DNA of 64,000 nt from Nonlabens sp. YIK11. GTDB taxonomy: Bacteria; Bacteroidota; Bacteroidia; Flavobacteriales; Flavobacteriaceae. Positions 1 through 9,095 of this stretch are shown here, one piece after another (positions within the stretch are counted from its first letter, which is position 1; each line of letters starts with the position of its first letter). A program made the translations under genes and the position numbers. The notes under the pieces are model-generated. The model saw nothing but the letters and a program-made list of their open reading frames with translations. It made no database searches and was not told where the DNA came from. Where the stretch lies: NCBI RefSeq assembly GCF_001413925.1, contig NZ_LBMJ01000001.1, positions 2,086,001 through 2,150,000 on the forward strand, written 5' to 3'.

Positions 1-477
1 CGATAGATCAGCAGATTCCATATAATTGTATTGTTTGCCAGAATTTGCCATTTGGATAGTTAATTTTTTTATGTCATTATCATTTAAGCCATATTCTTTT
101 ATCAAAACAAGAATGCTAGTTAATAGTATTGAATGGTGTTTTGGGTTTAAAGAGTACTTTATAAAATCTGTAAAATCTTTACTAAGCCAAGCTTTTTTAT
201 TTGCAATCCGGTTCCGGATATCATCAGGGAATTGATTTAAATATAAAATTCTATGTAGATTGTCTATTTCAAAAAATACTAGTTCACATACATTGTCTTT
301 AATCCAGCTAATTACAACTTGGTTGTCATTTTTTGATGAAATGACAAATGTACATGCTAAAGAAGTTATAGTTTCCGGACAAATACCTTGATCAAATGCT
401 TTAAGTAGTAAAGCAAACTTTTCATTTAAGTTGACTTTACTTGATGAAATCAAGCCGTATAGAGTATTAGTAATCAA
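1..477 (-). CDS. Hypothetical protein, N-terminal part (runs off the left edge)
   Basis: An open frame of 159 codons runs from position 477 to the window edge without a stop. An in-frame TAA (480-478) sits directly before the TTG at 477-475, and no ATG or GTG follows for most of the frame, so TTG is the likely start. It overlaps the TGA stop of the upstream kinase gene (476-474) in a TTGA junction, which suggests translational coupling. The visible sequence is rich in Lys, Asn, Ile and Leu, looks soluble, and has no signal peptide or motif I recognise. It includes an acidic/aromatic stretch (CELVFFEIDNLHRILYL) and probably helical segments after it. Base composition is visibly more A+T-rich than the housekeeping genes to the right, as is the kinase gene, so the pair may have been acquired together. 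Function unknown. Confidence 0.6.
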   Translation of the reverse strand, partial: MITNTLYGLISSSKVNLNEKFALLLKAFDQGICPETITSLACTFVISSKNDNQVVISWIKDNVCELVFFEIDNLHRILYLNQFPDDIRNRIANKKAWLSKDFTDFIKYSLNPKHHSILLTSILVLIKEYGLNDNDIKKLTIQMANSGKQYNYMESADLS

Positions 478-1091
478 TTAAAATATTTCTTTATGTCATT
501 TACAATTTTGATTGCTTCAGTTTTCGAATCGGTATAAGACTGAGAGTGTTCATACAGAATACAATTGGTGTTTTTGCAATATGTTCTCGCAGCATTTATA
601 AATGCTTCTTGTAGGATAAATGATCTTTTGAATTCCTCTTCATTGTCAAGATTTCTGTTTCTATCGTTTATAAATCTTTTCCAATTATCTTCGCTTAGTT
701 TAAATAGTATAAGAAGATCTATTTCAGGCAGATTTAAATAATCTTTTTTGGAAATGCTAACCATTTCATCATAAAATATGTCTTTTGATGAAAACAACCA
801 CTCTAATCCTGGTTTATCATGATACAAGTAAAATAATTTGTCATAGCTAGAGTCTAGCATACTTGATTTTCCAATTTTCCGTAATTCATCTGCTTTATAA
901 TAGTGTGGAACACGAATTGAGCGAAACCACATAATAGCATTGAAATTCCCACAAATTTTTCTCATTTTTACTGCTTCTCCCCAATCTGATTCTTCTGGTT
1001 CATGAAATGTCTTAATATCAAGTATTTTACCAATCTCCTTTGTAGTTGTGGACTTTCCACTTCCTGGGATTCCGAATGCTGCTATTATCAT
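474..1091 (-). CDS. P-loop nucleoside/nucleotide kinase-like protein
   Basis: A 205-residue protein. The N-terminus carries a clear Walker A loop, GIPGSGKST, at residues 7-15. The middle has LDSSYDKLF, followed by a hydrophobic strand and a basic lid-like segment (IDLLILFKLSEDNWKRF, NDRNRN). This order resembles deoxynucleoside kinases and thymidylate-kinase-like P-loop kinases, which move the gamma phosphate of ATP to a nucleoside or nucleotide. I see no classical substrate-defining motif, so the substrate is unknown; another P-loop kinase of the AAA_28 kind is possible. There is no signal peptide or membrane segment, so it should be cytoplasmic. The stop overlaps the start of the next gene, implying an operon. 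The sequence is A+T-rich compared with dnaK, which may mean transfer. Confidence 0.6.
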   Translation of the reverse strand: MIIAAFGIPGSGKSTTTKEIGKILDIKTFHEPEESDWGEAVKMRKICGNFNAIMWFRSIRVPHYYKADELRKIGKSSMLDSSYDKLFYLYHDKPGLEWLFSSKDIFYDEMVSISKKDYLNLPEIDLLILFKLSEDNWKRFINDRNRNLDNEEEFKRSFILQEAFINAARTYCKNTNCILYEHSQSYTDSKTEAIKIVNDIKKYFN

Positions 1092-1315
1092 AAATTTCCT
1101 TGGCTTGCCTAATTGATGCTAACTATTGTATAACCGCAATTTACATAATTAAGTCTCACAATCTATCTGTTTCCAAAGGTCTAGCTTTGCATCGTCAATC
1201 GCTCTGCAATACTTCGTTAAGTGCGGTTATCAGCATGTTTATAGTCTAAGCGTTTACTATCAGTTGTGTCAAAACGTTTTTCTAGGATGATCTTGCTGCG
1301 GTAATGGTCATTTGT

Positions 1316-1356
1316 TTAGCTTTCTTGCCAGTCCGGAAAGCAGACGCGAAAGCGAA
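1316..1356. repeat. Palindromic repeat, composite form, degenerate
   Basis: 41 bp with the exact 8 + 21 + 12 architecture of the composite repeats: TTAGCTTT, a decayed 21-bp insert still showing GCC..CCGG..GC, then CGCGAAAGCGAA. It lies in the 1092-1609 gap, which otherwise holds the duplicated terminator and about 220 bp of featureless A+T-rich sequence upstream of the kinase gene. Confidence 0.65.
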
Positions 1357-1372
1357 AAATATCTAAAACAAA

Positions 1373-1400
1373 AAAGACCCTGAAATTAATCAGAGTCTTT
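1373..1400 (-). terminator. Distal rho-independent terminator of dnaK (copy 1)
   Basis: Stem AAAGAC-CTGA pairs with TCAG-GTCTTT around an A/T loop, with one C/A mismatch. Read on the minus strand it is followed by a T-rich run. It is the second hairpin met by a transcript leaving dnaK. Confidence 0.7.
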
Positions 1401-1492
1401 CTTACTTTATAGAGGTTCCAAATCTGCGCTGCCGCTTGTTTGGGATAAGCGATACATAGCGTTTTACTTAAGCAAAATCAAAAATTCAAAAA

Positions 1493-1520
1493 AAAGACCC
1501 TGAAATTAATCAGAGTCTTT
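1493..1520 (-). terminator. Proximal rho-independent terminator of dnaK (copy 2)
   Basis: Same hairpin as at 1373-1400, exactly 120 bp closer to dnaK and about 90 bp past its stop. On the minus strand it is followed by an unbroken T run (the A run at 1488-1495 on the plus strand). Confidence 0.75.
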
Positions 1521-1609
1521 CTTACTTTATAAAGATCCCAAATCTGCGCTACCGCTTGTTTGGGATAAGCGATACGTAAAGTTTTGCTGTTGCAAAACCA
1601 ACGTCCTGC

Positions 1610-3520
1610 TTACTTCACTTCTTCAAAATCTACGTCTTCCACATCGCTGGTGTTGTCCGTACCTTGATCTGCACCTGCAGCGCCGGCATCAGGTCCAGGT
1701 TGTCCACCTTGGGCATCTGCTTGTGCTTTGTACATCTCTTCACTGGCAGCGGTCCATACAGTGTTCAATTTTTCCAGTGCTGGATCGATCTTCTCGATTT
1801 CTTTAGTCTCATAAGCGGCTTTCAAGTCGGCAAGAGCTTCTGTAATAGGAGCTTTCTTGTCGTCGCCTAGCTTATCGCCAAATTCTTCCAACTGCTGCTC
1901 GGTCTGGAAGATCATTTGATCTGCCTGGTTCAGCTTGTCCGCTTTTTCTTTGGCTGCTTTATCGGCTTCAGCATTCGCTTCTGCTTCCTGCTTCATTTTT
2001 TGGATTTCCTCTTCAGTCAATCCAGAAGATGCCTCGATACGAATGTCTTGTTTCTTACCAGTTGCTTTATCTTCTGCACTTACCTTGATGATACCGTTGG
2101 CATCTATATCAAAGGTTACCTCAATTTGCGGTGTACCACGACGTGCTGGTGGGATTCCATCCAGGTGGAATCTACCTATGGTCTTGTTGTCTGTCGCCAT
2201 GGAGCGCTCTCCTTGCAACACGTGGATCTCCACACTAGGCTGATTGTCTGCTGCGGTAGAGAATACCTGTGACTTCTTGGTTGGGATAGTCGTGTTGGAC
2301 TCAATCAACTTAGTCATCACGCCGCCCATAGTCTCAATACCTAGAGAAAGTGGCGTTACATCCAGTAGCAATACGTCTTTTACATCACCAGTCAATACAC
2401 CACCTTGAATCGCTGCACCTACGGCAACTACCTCATCTGGGTTCACACCTTTGGATGGCTTCTTACCAAAGAAGTTCTCAACGGCATCCTGTACGGCTGG
2501 GATACGAGTAGATCCACCTACAAGGATGATCTCGTCAATATCGCTCTTAGACAATCCAGCAGCTTTCAATGCTTTTTCACATGGCTCGATGGTTCTTTTT
2601 ACTAGGTCAGAGATCAATTGATCAAATTTGGATTTGGTCAATGTTTTTACCAAGTGCTTAGGTCCGCTAGCGGTAGCCGTTACATAAGGTAAGTTGATCT
2701 CGGTTTGTGCGCTTGAAGAAAGCTCGATTTTGGCTTTCTCTGCAGCTTCTTTCAAACGTTGCAAAGCCATTGGGTCTTTTCTCAAGTCAATGTCTTCGGC
2801 ACTTTGAAACTCGTCTGCGAGCCAGTCGATGATCTTCTCATCCACGTCATCACCACCTAGGTGCGTGTCACCGTCAGTTGCTAGTACTTCAAATACACCA
2901 TCACCCAATTCTAGGATGGAAACGTCATGCGTACCACCACCAAAGTCAAATACCACGATCTTCTGATCCGTATCTTTCTTGTCAAGACCATACGCCAGCG
3001 CTGCTGCAGTAGGCTCGTTAATGATACGTTCTACTTTAAGTCCAGCGATTTCACCAGCTTCTTTAGTCGCCTGGCGCTGGCTGTCGTTAAAGTAGGCTGG
3101 TACGGTAATTACCGCTCCGGTTACTTCAGTTCCTAGGTAATCCTCGGCAGTTTTCTTCATTTTTTGAAGAATCATTGCACTCAATTCCTGTGGTGTGTAC
3201 AAACGACCGTCGATGTCGACACGTGGCGTGTTGTTATCGCCTTTTACGACGTTGTAGGGAACACGGTCAGCTTCCTTAGAAACCTCGCTAAATTTGTTAC
3301 CCATAAAACGCTTGATGGACGCAACGGTTTTGGTTGGGTTTGTTACGGCTTGTCTTTTTGCAGGGTCACCTACTTTGATCTCACCACCTTCTACAAAGGC
3401 AATGACAGATGGAGTAGTGCGTTTCCCTTCTGCATTAGGTATTACCACAGGCTCACTTCCTTCCATTACGGAAACACAGCTGTTGGTCGTACCTAAATCA
3501 ATTCCAATTATTTTACTCAT
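1610..3520 (-). CDS. dnaK: Molecular chaperone DnaK (Hsp70)
   Basis: A 636-residue, full-length Hsp70. The N-terminal nucleotide-binding domain has the phosphate-1 motif [10 protein letters not shown] (residues 5-14), [17 protein letters not shown] near 140 and [10 protein letters not shown] near 190. The hydrophobic linker [16 protein letters not shown] marks the start of the substrate-binding domain near residue 385. A lid and a Gly/Asp-rich tail ending DVDFEEVK follow. It binds unfolded proteins in the cytoplasm in an ATP cycle driven by DnaJ and GrpE, but neither partner gene is adjacent. An inverted repeat TGACAAGCTGTCAG about 80 bp upstream is shared with clpB and may be the heat-shock control site. 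The gene stands alone, with two tandem terminators downstream. Confidence 0.98.
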   Translation of the reverse strand: MSKIIGIDLGTTNSCVSVMEGSEPVVIPNAEGKRTTPSVIAFVEGGEIKVGDPAKRQAVTNPTKTVASIKRFMGNKFSEVSKEADRVPYNVVKGDNNTPRVDIDGRLYTPQELSAMILQKMKKTAEDYLGTEVTGAVITVPAYFNDSQRQATKEAGEIAGLKVERIINEPTAAALAYGLDKKDTDQKIVVFDFGGGTHDVSILELGDGVFEVLATDGDTHLGGDDVDEKIIDWLADEFQSAEDIDLRKDPMALQRLKEAAEKAKIELSSSAQTEINLPYVTATASGPKHLVKTLTKSKFDQLISDLVKRTIEPCEKALKAAGLSKSDIDEIILVGGSTRIPAVQDAVENFFGKKPSKGVNPDEVVAVGAAIQGGVLTGDVKDVLLLDVTPLSLGIETMGGVMTKLIESNTTIPTKKSQVFSTAADNQPSVEIHVLQGERSMATDNKTIGRFHLDGIPPARRGTPQIEVTFDIDANGIIKVSAEDKATGKKQDIRIEASSGLTEEEIQKMKQEAEANAEADKAAKEKADKLNQADQMIFQTEQQLEEFGDKLGDDKKAPITEALADLKAAYETKEIEKIDPALEKLNTVWTAASEEMYKAQADAQGGQPGPDAGAAGADQGTDNTSDVEDVDFEEVK

Positions 3521-3597
3521 TATAATATGTTTTAGTTAGCAATTTTATTTTCTTGGACACTCTCTTAAAGTCAATGTTTGTGCCAGCAGATTTCAAA

Positions 3598-3611
3598 TGA
3601 CAAGCTGTCAG
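3598..3611 (-). promoter_or_regulatory. Candidate heat-shock element upstream of dnaK
   Basis: TGACAAGCTGTCAG on the plus strand (CTGACAGCTTGTCA towards dnaK): inverted TGACA/TGTCA half-sites with a 4-base spacer. The element upstream of clpB at 24664-24677 has the same geometry and agrees at 11 of 14 positions. A link to stress control is inference. The 3521-3851 gap holds this element, the palindrome at 3692 and no gene. Confidence 0.45.
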
Positions 3612-3691
3612 AAACTCACTCAAATTGTCAGAATAATCTGGTGTTTGCGTTAGGAACCATGTCAGCATGGAGCAATGAGATGTTGAAGGAG

Positions 3692-3711
3692 TTCGCTTTC
3701 GCGAAAGCGAA
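3692..3711. repeat. Palindromic repeat TTCGCTTTCGCGAAAGCGAA
   Basis: A perfect copy of the 20-bp dispersed palindrome, between the divergent dnaK and the secreted-protein gene. It is preceded by GAG, as in several other plain copies. Confidence 0.95.
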
Positions 3712-3851
3712 ATTCCCATTCCAGCATCAGGACAGAACCCTAGGAACTAATTGGTACTCAAAAGTTTTCACCACAAGGTTTTTAAGGGATACGGCAAATG
3801 CCCTATTGTCGCAGTCCCAGGATTTTGATAATTTCAAACAAATTCCAATCG

Positions 3852-5666
3852 ATGAAAAATTACCTAGCAACCCTTGTGGTCCTACTTATCGCAAGTTATG
3901 GACTGGCTCAAAAAGTAGGCGACAGCATACCTCAAGTAGAATTTAACCCTGCATTTGATCTTAATGGTTTTGAATTCCTGCCTAGAGTGACGATTCATGA
4001 AAAGAACCTGATAAGCCCCAAAAAACTGGAAGAAGGCAAAAAATATGATCGGATAGAGTTTACACATTATGGTAAAAAGCTTTGGTTTTCGGCCAAGTGT
4101 AAGGAGAATAATGGTCTCTTTTATGAATTTAAAAATGCCTCGCCTTTCAAATACGTGGAAAACGATGCACCCTTTGCAGCAGAAGGCCCAGACAAGAACG
4201 GTTATATTCCTAATTCTGTACCTATCTATCACGGCAATGGGCAATTGTGGTATGAAGAGAAAATGTGGGATGCCGCGCCTGCGCAGCATTATTCAAGTGT
4301 TGCATTTAATGAAGACGGTAGTTTGTACCGCCAGCTTACATACTATTACGGTAAACAGGAACCTCATCCTATTTTTGGTGAAAAAAGTCCAGGAATGGTA
4401 ACGCCTGTCCCAGGTTACACTCCTAATTATCAAACCTATCCCAATGGGGTTTCCTATATGGGCTATCAACATGTGGGCACTCTATATACTAGTGAAGGCT
4501 GGGAAATCACCGGTTTTATGACGAGTCTGAGAAAGAGATTTGGGAATGGTGGCGTGTTTTTTATTGCCAATAGAGCGACTAATTTGTGTTACTGGGCCAC
4601 GGTTCTTAATTACAAAATCATATTCATCCAACCAGCAGATTGTACAGAAAAACCAGACATTCAAGAACTCAATGAAAACTGGGATGTCAATCAGTACGAC
4701 TGGGATGTGGATGCGTTCAGCAAATCCAAAGTCACCGAGGAAGCCAAACAAGCCTTTATGGTACCAGACGAGCACTGGGACAAGAAATGGTATTTCAGTC
4801 TAGAGGTGCTGGAGGCAAACGCAGATCGTGAGATAGCAAAAGATGGATATCATGTGAAAGTATTTCCAGTTACCAACCGATTAGGAGAAGATGGATCGAT
4901 GGTAGAGATAGGTATGTATAAAAACGGTAAGCTTCATGGTCAAGGATTTACCGCGCGCATCGATTACTATCCTGGTGTATATAATCTCACTAAATCCAGC
5001 AAAAGTGGCGAGATATTATTCCTGAATGCACGATGGGATTTGATGGCAGGAACTTTTGAAAATGGGAATTTTAAACAAGGGCGCAAATTCTCTACAGAAA
5101 ATGCCTATTCCTTTGAAAAGGATATTTTTACAGAGCCTGCTTACGACAATTACGATTTTGTAGGCAACAAGGAAAACTCTTTGGTAACCGGTGCAACCAT
5201 AGGTATCAATGAAGTGTCCATGAAACACTATGTCTATATCAAGTCCTTGAAAAGAGTCCTAAGTCCCATAAGTGTAGACAAAGCAAAAGGCGTCATCACC
5301 GTACAAACCGATCGCCCTGGAACCACACAGGATTTCAACATTGCAGATGGTGATATTTACGCATGGGATACCAGAATGAATTCCTATAAAGAAACTTGTC
5401 CTACCGTTAAAAGAGTTCCCGTATATAGAGAGAAAAAAGTATTGTTGTATACGCTACCTGGCGAGGTCAAAAGAACCGAATATAGAGTAGCGATGATGAG
5501 TGGTACTAAAGTCAATAGCAGTTACTACGTCGCACCAGGTAAGGAAGTCTATGGCACAAAAAGCGAGGTGGACCATTATGAAACCCAAACCTGTCCCATT
5601 TGCAAAGGAACTGGCGTCCTGTATAAGTCAAAACAATCAGGCGGCTATGCAAAAGTCGTTTTCTAG
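3852..5666 (+). CDS. Secreted hypothetical protein with a C-terminal CxxCxGxG motif
   Basis: A 604-residue protein. I use the ATG at 3852, not an in-frame one 54 bases upstream, because it gives a clean signal peptide (MKNYLATLVVLLIASYGLAQ) with a cleavage site after residue 20. The mature part is rich in Trp, Tyr and Lys and has stretches reminiscent of MORN-type repeats (GNGQLWYEEKMWD, YKNGKLHGQG). Near the C-terminus is CPICKGTGVLY, one half of the kind of zinc-binding knuckle seen in DnaJ. I do not recognise a family. Exported to the periplasm or surface by inference. It is divergent from dnaK and convergent with the M16 peptidase, with a shared hairpin terminator at 5928. Confidence 0.75.
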   Translation: MKNYLATLVVLLIASYGLAQKVGDSIPQVEFNPAFDLNGFEFLPRVTIHEKNLISPKKLEEGKKYDRIEFTHYGKKLWFSAKCKENNGLFYEFKNASPFKYVENDAPFAAEGPDKNGYIPNSVPIYHGNGQLWYEEKMWDAAPAQHYSSVAFNEDGSLYRQLTYYYGKQEPHPIFGEKSPGMVTPVPGYTPNYQTYPNGVSYMGYQHVGTLYTSEGWEITGFMTSLRKRFGNGGVFFIANRATNLCYWATVLNYKIIFIQPADCTEKPDIQELNENWDVNQYDWDVDAFSKSKVTEEAKQAFMVPDEHWDKKWYFSLEVLEANADREIAKDGYHVKVFPVTNRLGEDGSMVEIGMYKNGKLHGQGFTARIDYYPGVYNLTKSSKSGEILFLNARWDLMAGTFENGNFKQGRKFSTENAYSFEKDIFTEPAYDNYDFVGNKENSLVTGATIGINEVSMKHYVYIKSLKRVLSPISVDKAKGVITVQTDRPGTTQDFNIADGDIYAWDTRMNSYKETCPTVKRVPVYREKKVLLYTLPGEVKRTEYRVAMMSGTKVNSSYYVAPGKEVYGTKSEVDHYETQTCPICKGTGVLYKSKQSGGYAKVVF

Positions 5667-5905
5667 CCGACAGTCAAGAAGGTTCGTTTTCCAAAGTCTA
5701 TGAAACCTGTTTCGAGCGGTAGTTTAGAAAATGTTGTTTTCAAATGTCTATCGTACCTGTTTCGAGCCGCCGTGCTGAGCCTGCCGAAGTAGGAAGTCAA
5801 GAAAAGATCCGTGTTCCAAAGTTTGTAAAACCTGTTTCAAGCCGCCGTGCTGAGCCTGTCGAAGCAGACAGTCGAGAAAAGGTTTTTGTTCAGCGCTTCA
5901 TCAAA
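5667..5905. repeat. Degenerate tandem repeats carrying a GTGCTGAGCCTG-YCGAAG motif
   Basis: About 240 bp directly after the stop of the secreted protein. A unit of roughly 75-80 bp recurs in decayed form: (A)CCTGTTTCGAGC, then CGCCGTGCTGAGCCTG, then CCGAAG or TCGAAG, then AGTC(A/G)AGAAAAG and TTCCAAAGT. The CGCCGTGCTGAGCCTG core is present twice (around 5767 and 5840) and missing from the first unit near 5707. This fills most of the 5667-5974 gap; no gene is evident. Confidence 0.65.
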
Positions 5906-5927
5906 CCTGAAAAGCAGCCACAAAAAA

Positions 5928-5953
5928 AGCCCATCAAATCAATGATGGGCTTT
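5928..5953. terminator. Bidirectional rho-independent terminator
   Basis: Stem AGCCCATCA / TGATGGGCT with a 6-base loop, an A run on the left and a short T run on the right. It lies between convergent genes and can serve the secreted-protein gene and the M16 peptidase gene. Confidence 0.8.
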
Positions 5954-5974
5954 CTGATATTTTGGAAATGAGGT

Positions 5975-8860
5975 TTACATTTCCTCAGGCATCAAAATCG
6001 CAAGAATGTAATCTTCATTAAGATACTTCTTGGCCACTTCCTGAACGTCTTTGGTAGTCATTTTGGCTACCTCAGCTTCAAAGTTCATCATGCTGTTAGG
6101 ATCACGTTGATCACGGCTCGCGTTGACGAGGTTGCTCAACCAGAATCGGTTGGACTTCAAGTCTTCCTTACGCTCTAACAAATAACCTTCTTTAACTTTA
6201 TTCAAGTCTTTTTCTGATGGGCCATTTTCCTTAAGATTGGCGATTTCCTTTTGAGTAGCGGCAACCAGTTTCTCTACATTATCAGGACCACATGGGAATG
6301 ATACGCTAAAGTTGAAACCTGGTTCTGGAATTTTACTCATGCTACCACGAGCGCTACCACCATAAATACCACCTTCTTGTTCTCTTAAAACTTCAATGAT
6401 TCTTATGGTTAAGGCTTCGCCTAAAGCGTCCACTGCTAGATCTTCCTGAGCACTGTACGCTGGAATGTCATAATCCCATCGCATCTGTACCAGACTTTTC
6501 TCTTCAGTTCCTTTGTTTACGGTAATCTCACGAGTTCCCTGCTTTTCTTTCCAATCGAAGGTGTTGTACATTTCCTGCTCACCGGTAGAAGGTAAGTTAG
6601 CAAGATACTTTTTGGACAATTCCATCACGGCAGCTTCATCCACATTTCCGACTAGGAAAAAGTTGAAATCACCAGCATTGGAAAAACGTTCCTTGTACAA
6701 TTCATAAGCACGTTGATAATCTGCAGCATCATAGGCAGCCTCATCTGGGAAACCAGCATATCTAGGGTTGCCTTGATTACGCATTTCGTTCACTTCATTA
6801 CTAAAATATGTCTGCGGATTTGACATCATGCGACCTATGAAAGACTTCTGCTTAGAGATGAAACTGCTGTAGGCTTCTTCATCCATGTTGAGATCTGTAA
6901 AATACAAGTGTATCAATTGGAACATGGTTTCCAGATCCTGTGGAGTTGCAGATCCGCTTAAATTCTCTGTGGTACTTCCTATAAATGGACGTACGCTAAC
7001 GAGTTTTCCAGTCATGTACTTATCCATATCTGTAGCAGATAATCCAGCGACACCAGCTTCCGTAAGACCGCCGTTAGCAAAAACGGTAGCTAGGTAATCT
7101 TCATCAGAATATAAACTGGTACCACCATAGCTGTAGGCAGACATCAGGATTTCATCATTTTTGAAATCAGTCGTCTTGATCGTTACGGTAGCGCCATTGC
7201 TCAAGGTGAAAGTCTTGGTTCCTAACTTATCATTGGTTTCTGTTTTGGTAATACTACCAGGAGCCGGTAATTCTTCAATCAGATTTTCACGTACTTCTGT
7301 ATCTTCATAAGGAGCGACTTCTGCAGTAGCTACTTCATTGACCACTTTTAGGATGTCTGCCTCAGTAGGCTTGTTTTCAGTAGTTGGTCCTGTAAAGACA
7401 ATCGTTCTGTTATCATCGTGGATATATTTTTCGATTTTGGCATTTACCTCGTCTACTTGGATGCCTGGTAATAATTCCATCGTCTTTTCATATCTCCATT
7501 CTGGACTTGGTACAACGCCACCATTCAGGTAATTGTTCACATATTGACCTACCAGACGACCGCTTTCTGTTTTATCGCGATTGGCATAGAAAGATTCAAA
7601 ACTGGACTTGTAGGCCGCTTTTGCACGCTCTAATTCCGCTTCGCCAAAACCATACAGCTTCACACGTTGGTTTTCTTCAAGAACCGCTTTCAAGGCTCCT
7701 AATTGTCCGTCTGGTGCAGAACCTGCGAAAGAAGAATAAGCATTTTTGTTTTTGGCTACTGTACCACCATAACTGCTACTCGCAAAAATGAATGGTGGGT
7801 TAGGCTTCTGTGTCAATTCCTGCAAACGATTGTTGATCATAAAGGAGAACAATCCATTGACAAGATCGTCGCGATAGTCACCAACCGTTGTCGTAGGCTC
7901 TGATTCAAAAGTATCTTTATAGCTCACGTTGATAGAGGCAAAAGTGGCTTCTGGATCCTGCGCTATCGCAATCTTAGTATCGTCGTGGTTAGGTAGATCA
8001 AACGTTGGACGTTCTCTTGGATTCTCATTAGGCTCAATTCCAGCAAAATGATCCTTGATTTTTTGCTCCATGATTGCTGGATCAAGATCACCTACGGCAA
8101 CCACGGCCATCAAATCTGGACGGTACCAGTCGTTGTAAAATCTTTTAAGTACTGCCGGTTCAAAATTTTTGAGAATCTCGTCTTTACCTATAGGCAAACG
8201 TTCTGCATATTTGGAACCATAAAATTGAACAGGTATGGTCACCTTGTTCATACGGTCGCTGGCACCTTTACCATTTCTGGATTCTTCAAGAACAACACCA
8301 CGCTCATCATTAATGGCATCTGTTTCCAACAGCGCACCGTGTGCCCAATCTTCAAGAATGGTGAATCCTTTTTCCAGCTTCTCTGGATCGTCACTTGGAA
8401 TAGGCAAGATGTAAACTGTCTCGTCAAAACTTGTGTACGCATTTAAATCAGCGCCAAATTTTACACCTATTCCCTGTAGATAGTCTACCAGTTCATTTTT
8501 CTGGAAGTTAGTAGTACCATTAAAGTTCATGTGCTCCATAAAGTGGGCAAGACCTCGCTGGTCATCATCTTCCAGGATGGACCCTGCATTGACCGCAAGA
8601 CGCAATTCTACCTTATCTTCTGGCTTACCATTGTTTTGCACGTAGTAGGTCAGACCGTTGTCTAAAACACCCATGCGCACGCTGGGATCCATTGGGATCT
8701 TTTGATCCATTCCAGGCATTGCTGGAGTCATGGACTCGCTCGCACTGGCATCTTGATTGTCTACGGTAGAAACATCTGGTTTTTTCTGGTCTGTCATTTT
8801 TGGAGAACAGGCAAGAATCAACGATGCGGCAAACACGTAATACACCTTGGTTAATTTCAT
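5975..8860 (-). CDS. M16 family zinc metallopeptidase, lipoprotein, two-domain
   Basis: A 961-residue protein. The N-terminus is a lipoprotein signal with lipobox LILAC (Cys18). The inverted zinc motif HFMEH is at residues 106-110, followed by the family's ERGVVLEE segment about 75 residues later, which supplies the third zinc ligand. A second, inactive M16-like half occupies residues ~530-960 and contains the R/Y-type region of the family (REQEGGIYGG). Two such halves form a clamshell that degrades peptides in pitrilysin-type enzymes; here it should sit in the periplasm or on the outer membrane. Length fits bacterial insulinase-like proteins of this type (~930-960). It appears to be a single-gene unit. 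Confidence 0.93.
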   Translation of the reverse strand: MKLTKVYYVFAASLILACSPKMTDQKKPDVSTVDNQDASASESMTPAMPGMDQKIPMDPSVRMGVLDNGLTYYVQNNGKPEDKVELRLAVNAGSILEDDDQRGLAHFMEHMNFNGTTNFQKNELVDYLQGIGVKFGADLNAYTSFDETVYILPIPSDDPEKLEKGFTILEDWAHGALLETDAINDERGVVLEESRNGKGASDRMNKVTIPVQFYGSKYAERLPIGKDEILKNFEPAVLKRFYNDWYRPDLMAVVAVGDLDPAIMEQKIKDHFAGIEPNENPRERPTFDLPNHDDTKIAIAQDPEATFASINVSYKDTFESEPTTTVGDYRDDLVNGLFSFMINNRLQELTQKPNPPFIFASSSYGGTVAKNKNAYSSFAGSAPDGQLGALKAVLEENQRVKLYGFGEAELERAKAAYKSSFESFYANRDKTESGRLVGQYVNNYLNGGVVPSPEWRYEKTMELLPGIQVDEVNAKIEKYIHDDNRTIVFTGPTTENKPTEADILKVVNEVATAEVAPYEDTEVRENLIEELPAPGSITKTETNDKLGTKTFTLSNGATVTIKTTDFKNDEILMSAYSYGGTSLYSDEDYLATVFANGGLTEAGVAGLSATDMDKYMTGKLVSVRPFIGSTTENLSGSATPQDLETMFQLIHLYFTDLNMDEEAYSSFISKQKSFIGRMMSNPQTYFSNEVNEMRNQGNPRYAGFPDEAAYDAADYQRAYELYKERFSNAGDFNFFLVGNVDEAAVMELSKKYLANLPSTGEQEMYNTFDWKEKQGTREITVNKGTEEKSLVQMRWDYDIPAYSAQEDLAVDALGEALTIRIIEVLREQEGGIYGGSARGSMSKIPEPGFNFSVSFPCGPDNVEKLVAATQKEIANLKENGPSEKDLNKVKEGYLLERKEDLKSNRFWLSNLVNASRDQRDPNSMMNFEAEVAKMTTKDVQEVAKKYLNEDYILAILMPEEM

Positions 8861-8945
8861 AATTTCTGGGTTATAGTTTAGAAAGCTTTAAAAATAGGTG
8901 CGGAAAACGTGGATTCATAATATTGTAAGGTGTTTCTTTAAATAT

Positions 8946-8986
8946 TTCGCTTTCGCGCCTGCCTGCCGGACAGGCAGGAAAGAGAA
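8946..8986. repeat. Palindromic repeat, composite form
   Basis: TTCGCTTTCGCG, then a 21-bp inner palindrome (CCTGCCTGCCGG-ACAGGCAGG), then AAAGAGAA: the 12 + 21 + 8 form, 41 bp, one mismatch in the outer arms. It lies between the divergent M16 peptidase and phosphoesterase genes. Confidence 0.9.
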
Positions 8987-9095
8987 CTCATCTCAACCTC
9001 TATTTTGTATCTCGACGAATATTTTTAACACTTATCGTTAAAGTGAAAACTGAAATGAAGCTAAAATTTTACTTTCGCAGGAATTTTCTTAACCA

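Larger units (their letters stand above)
1370..1609. repeat. 120-bp tandem duplication downstream of dnaK
   Basis: Two copies with a period of exactly 120 bp: 1370-1489 and 1490-1609. The first ~95 bases of each are almost identical (hairpin, then AATCTGCGCT, then CCGCTTGTTTGGGATAAGCG); similarity fades towards dnaK. Each copy carries one terminator hairpin, so dnaK transcripts meet two in a row. The duplication may be recent, as only a handful of differences separate the conserved parts. Confidence 0.85.

Noticed and set aside
2900..2960. GGGTHDVS in DnaK where many homologs have GGGTFDVS
   Set aside because: As far as I recall, His here is usual in Bacteroidota DnaK, so it is not a damaged motif.
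3513..3719. A 68-codon minus-strand frame overlapping the dnaK start and reading SLSRKR
   Set aside because: It contains the palindrome and promoter region and overlaps dnaK in another frame; its peptide is just the translated repeat.
5667..5905. A possible CRISPR array or coding continuation
   Set aside because: Repeat units differ in length and sequence and lack unique spacers of fixed size; the short frame over them has no gene features.
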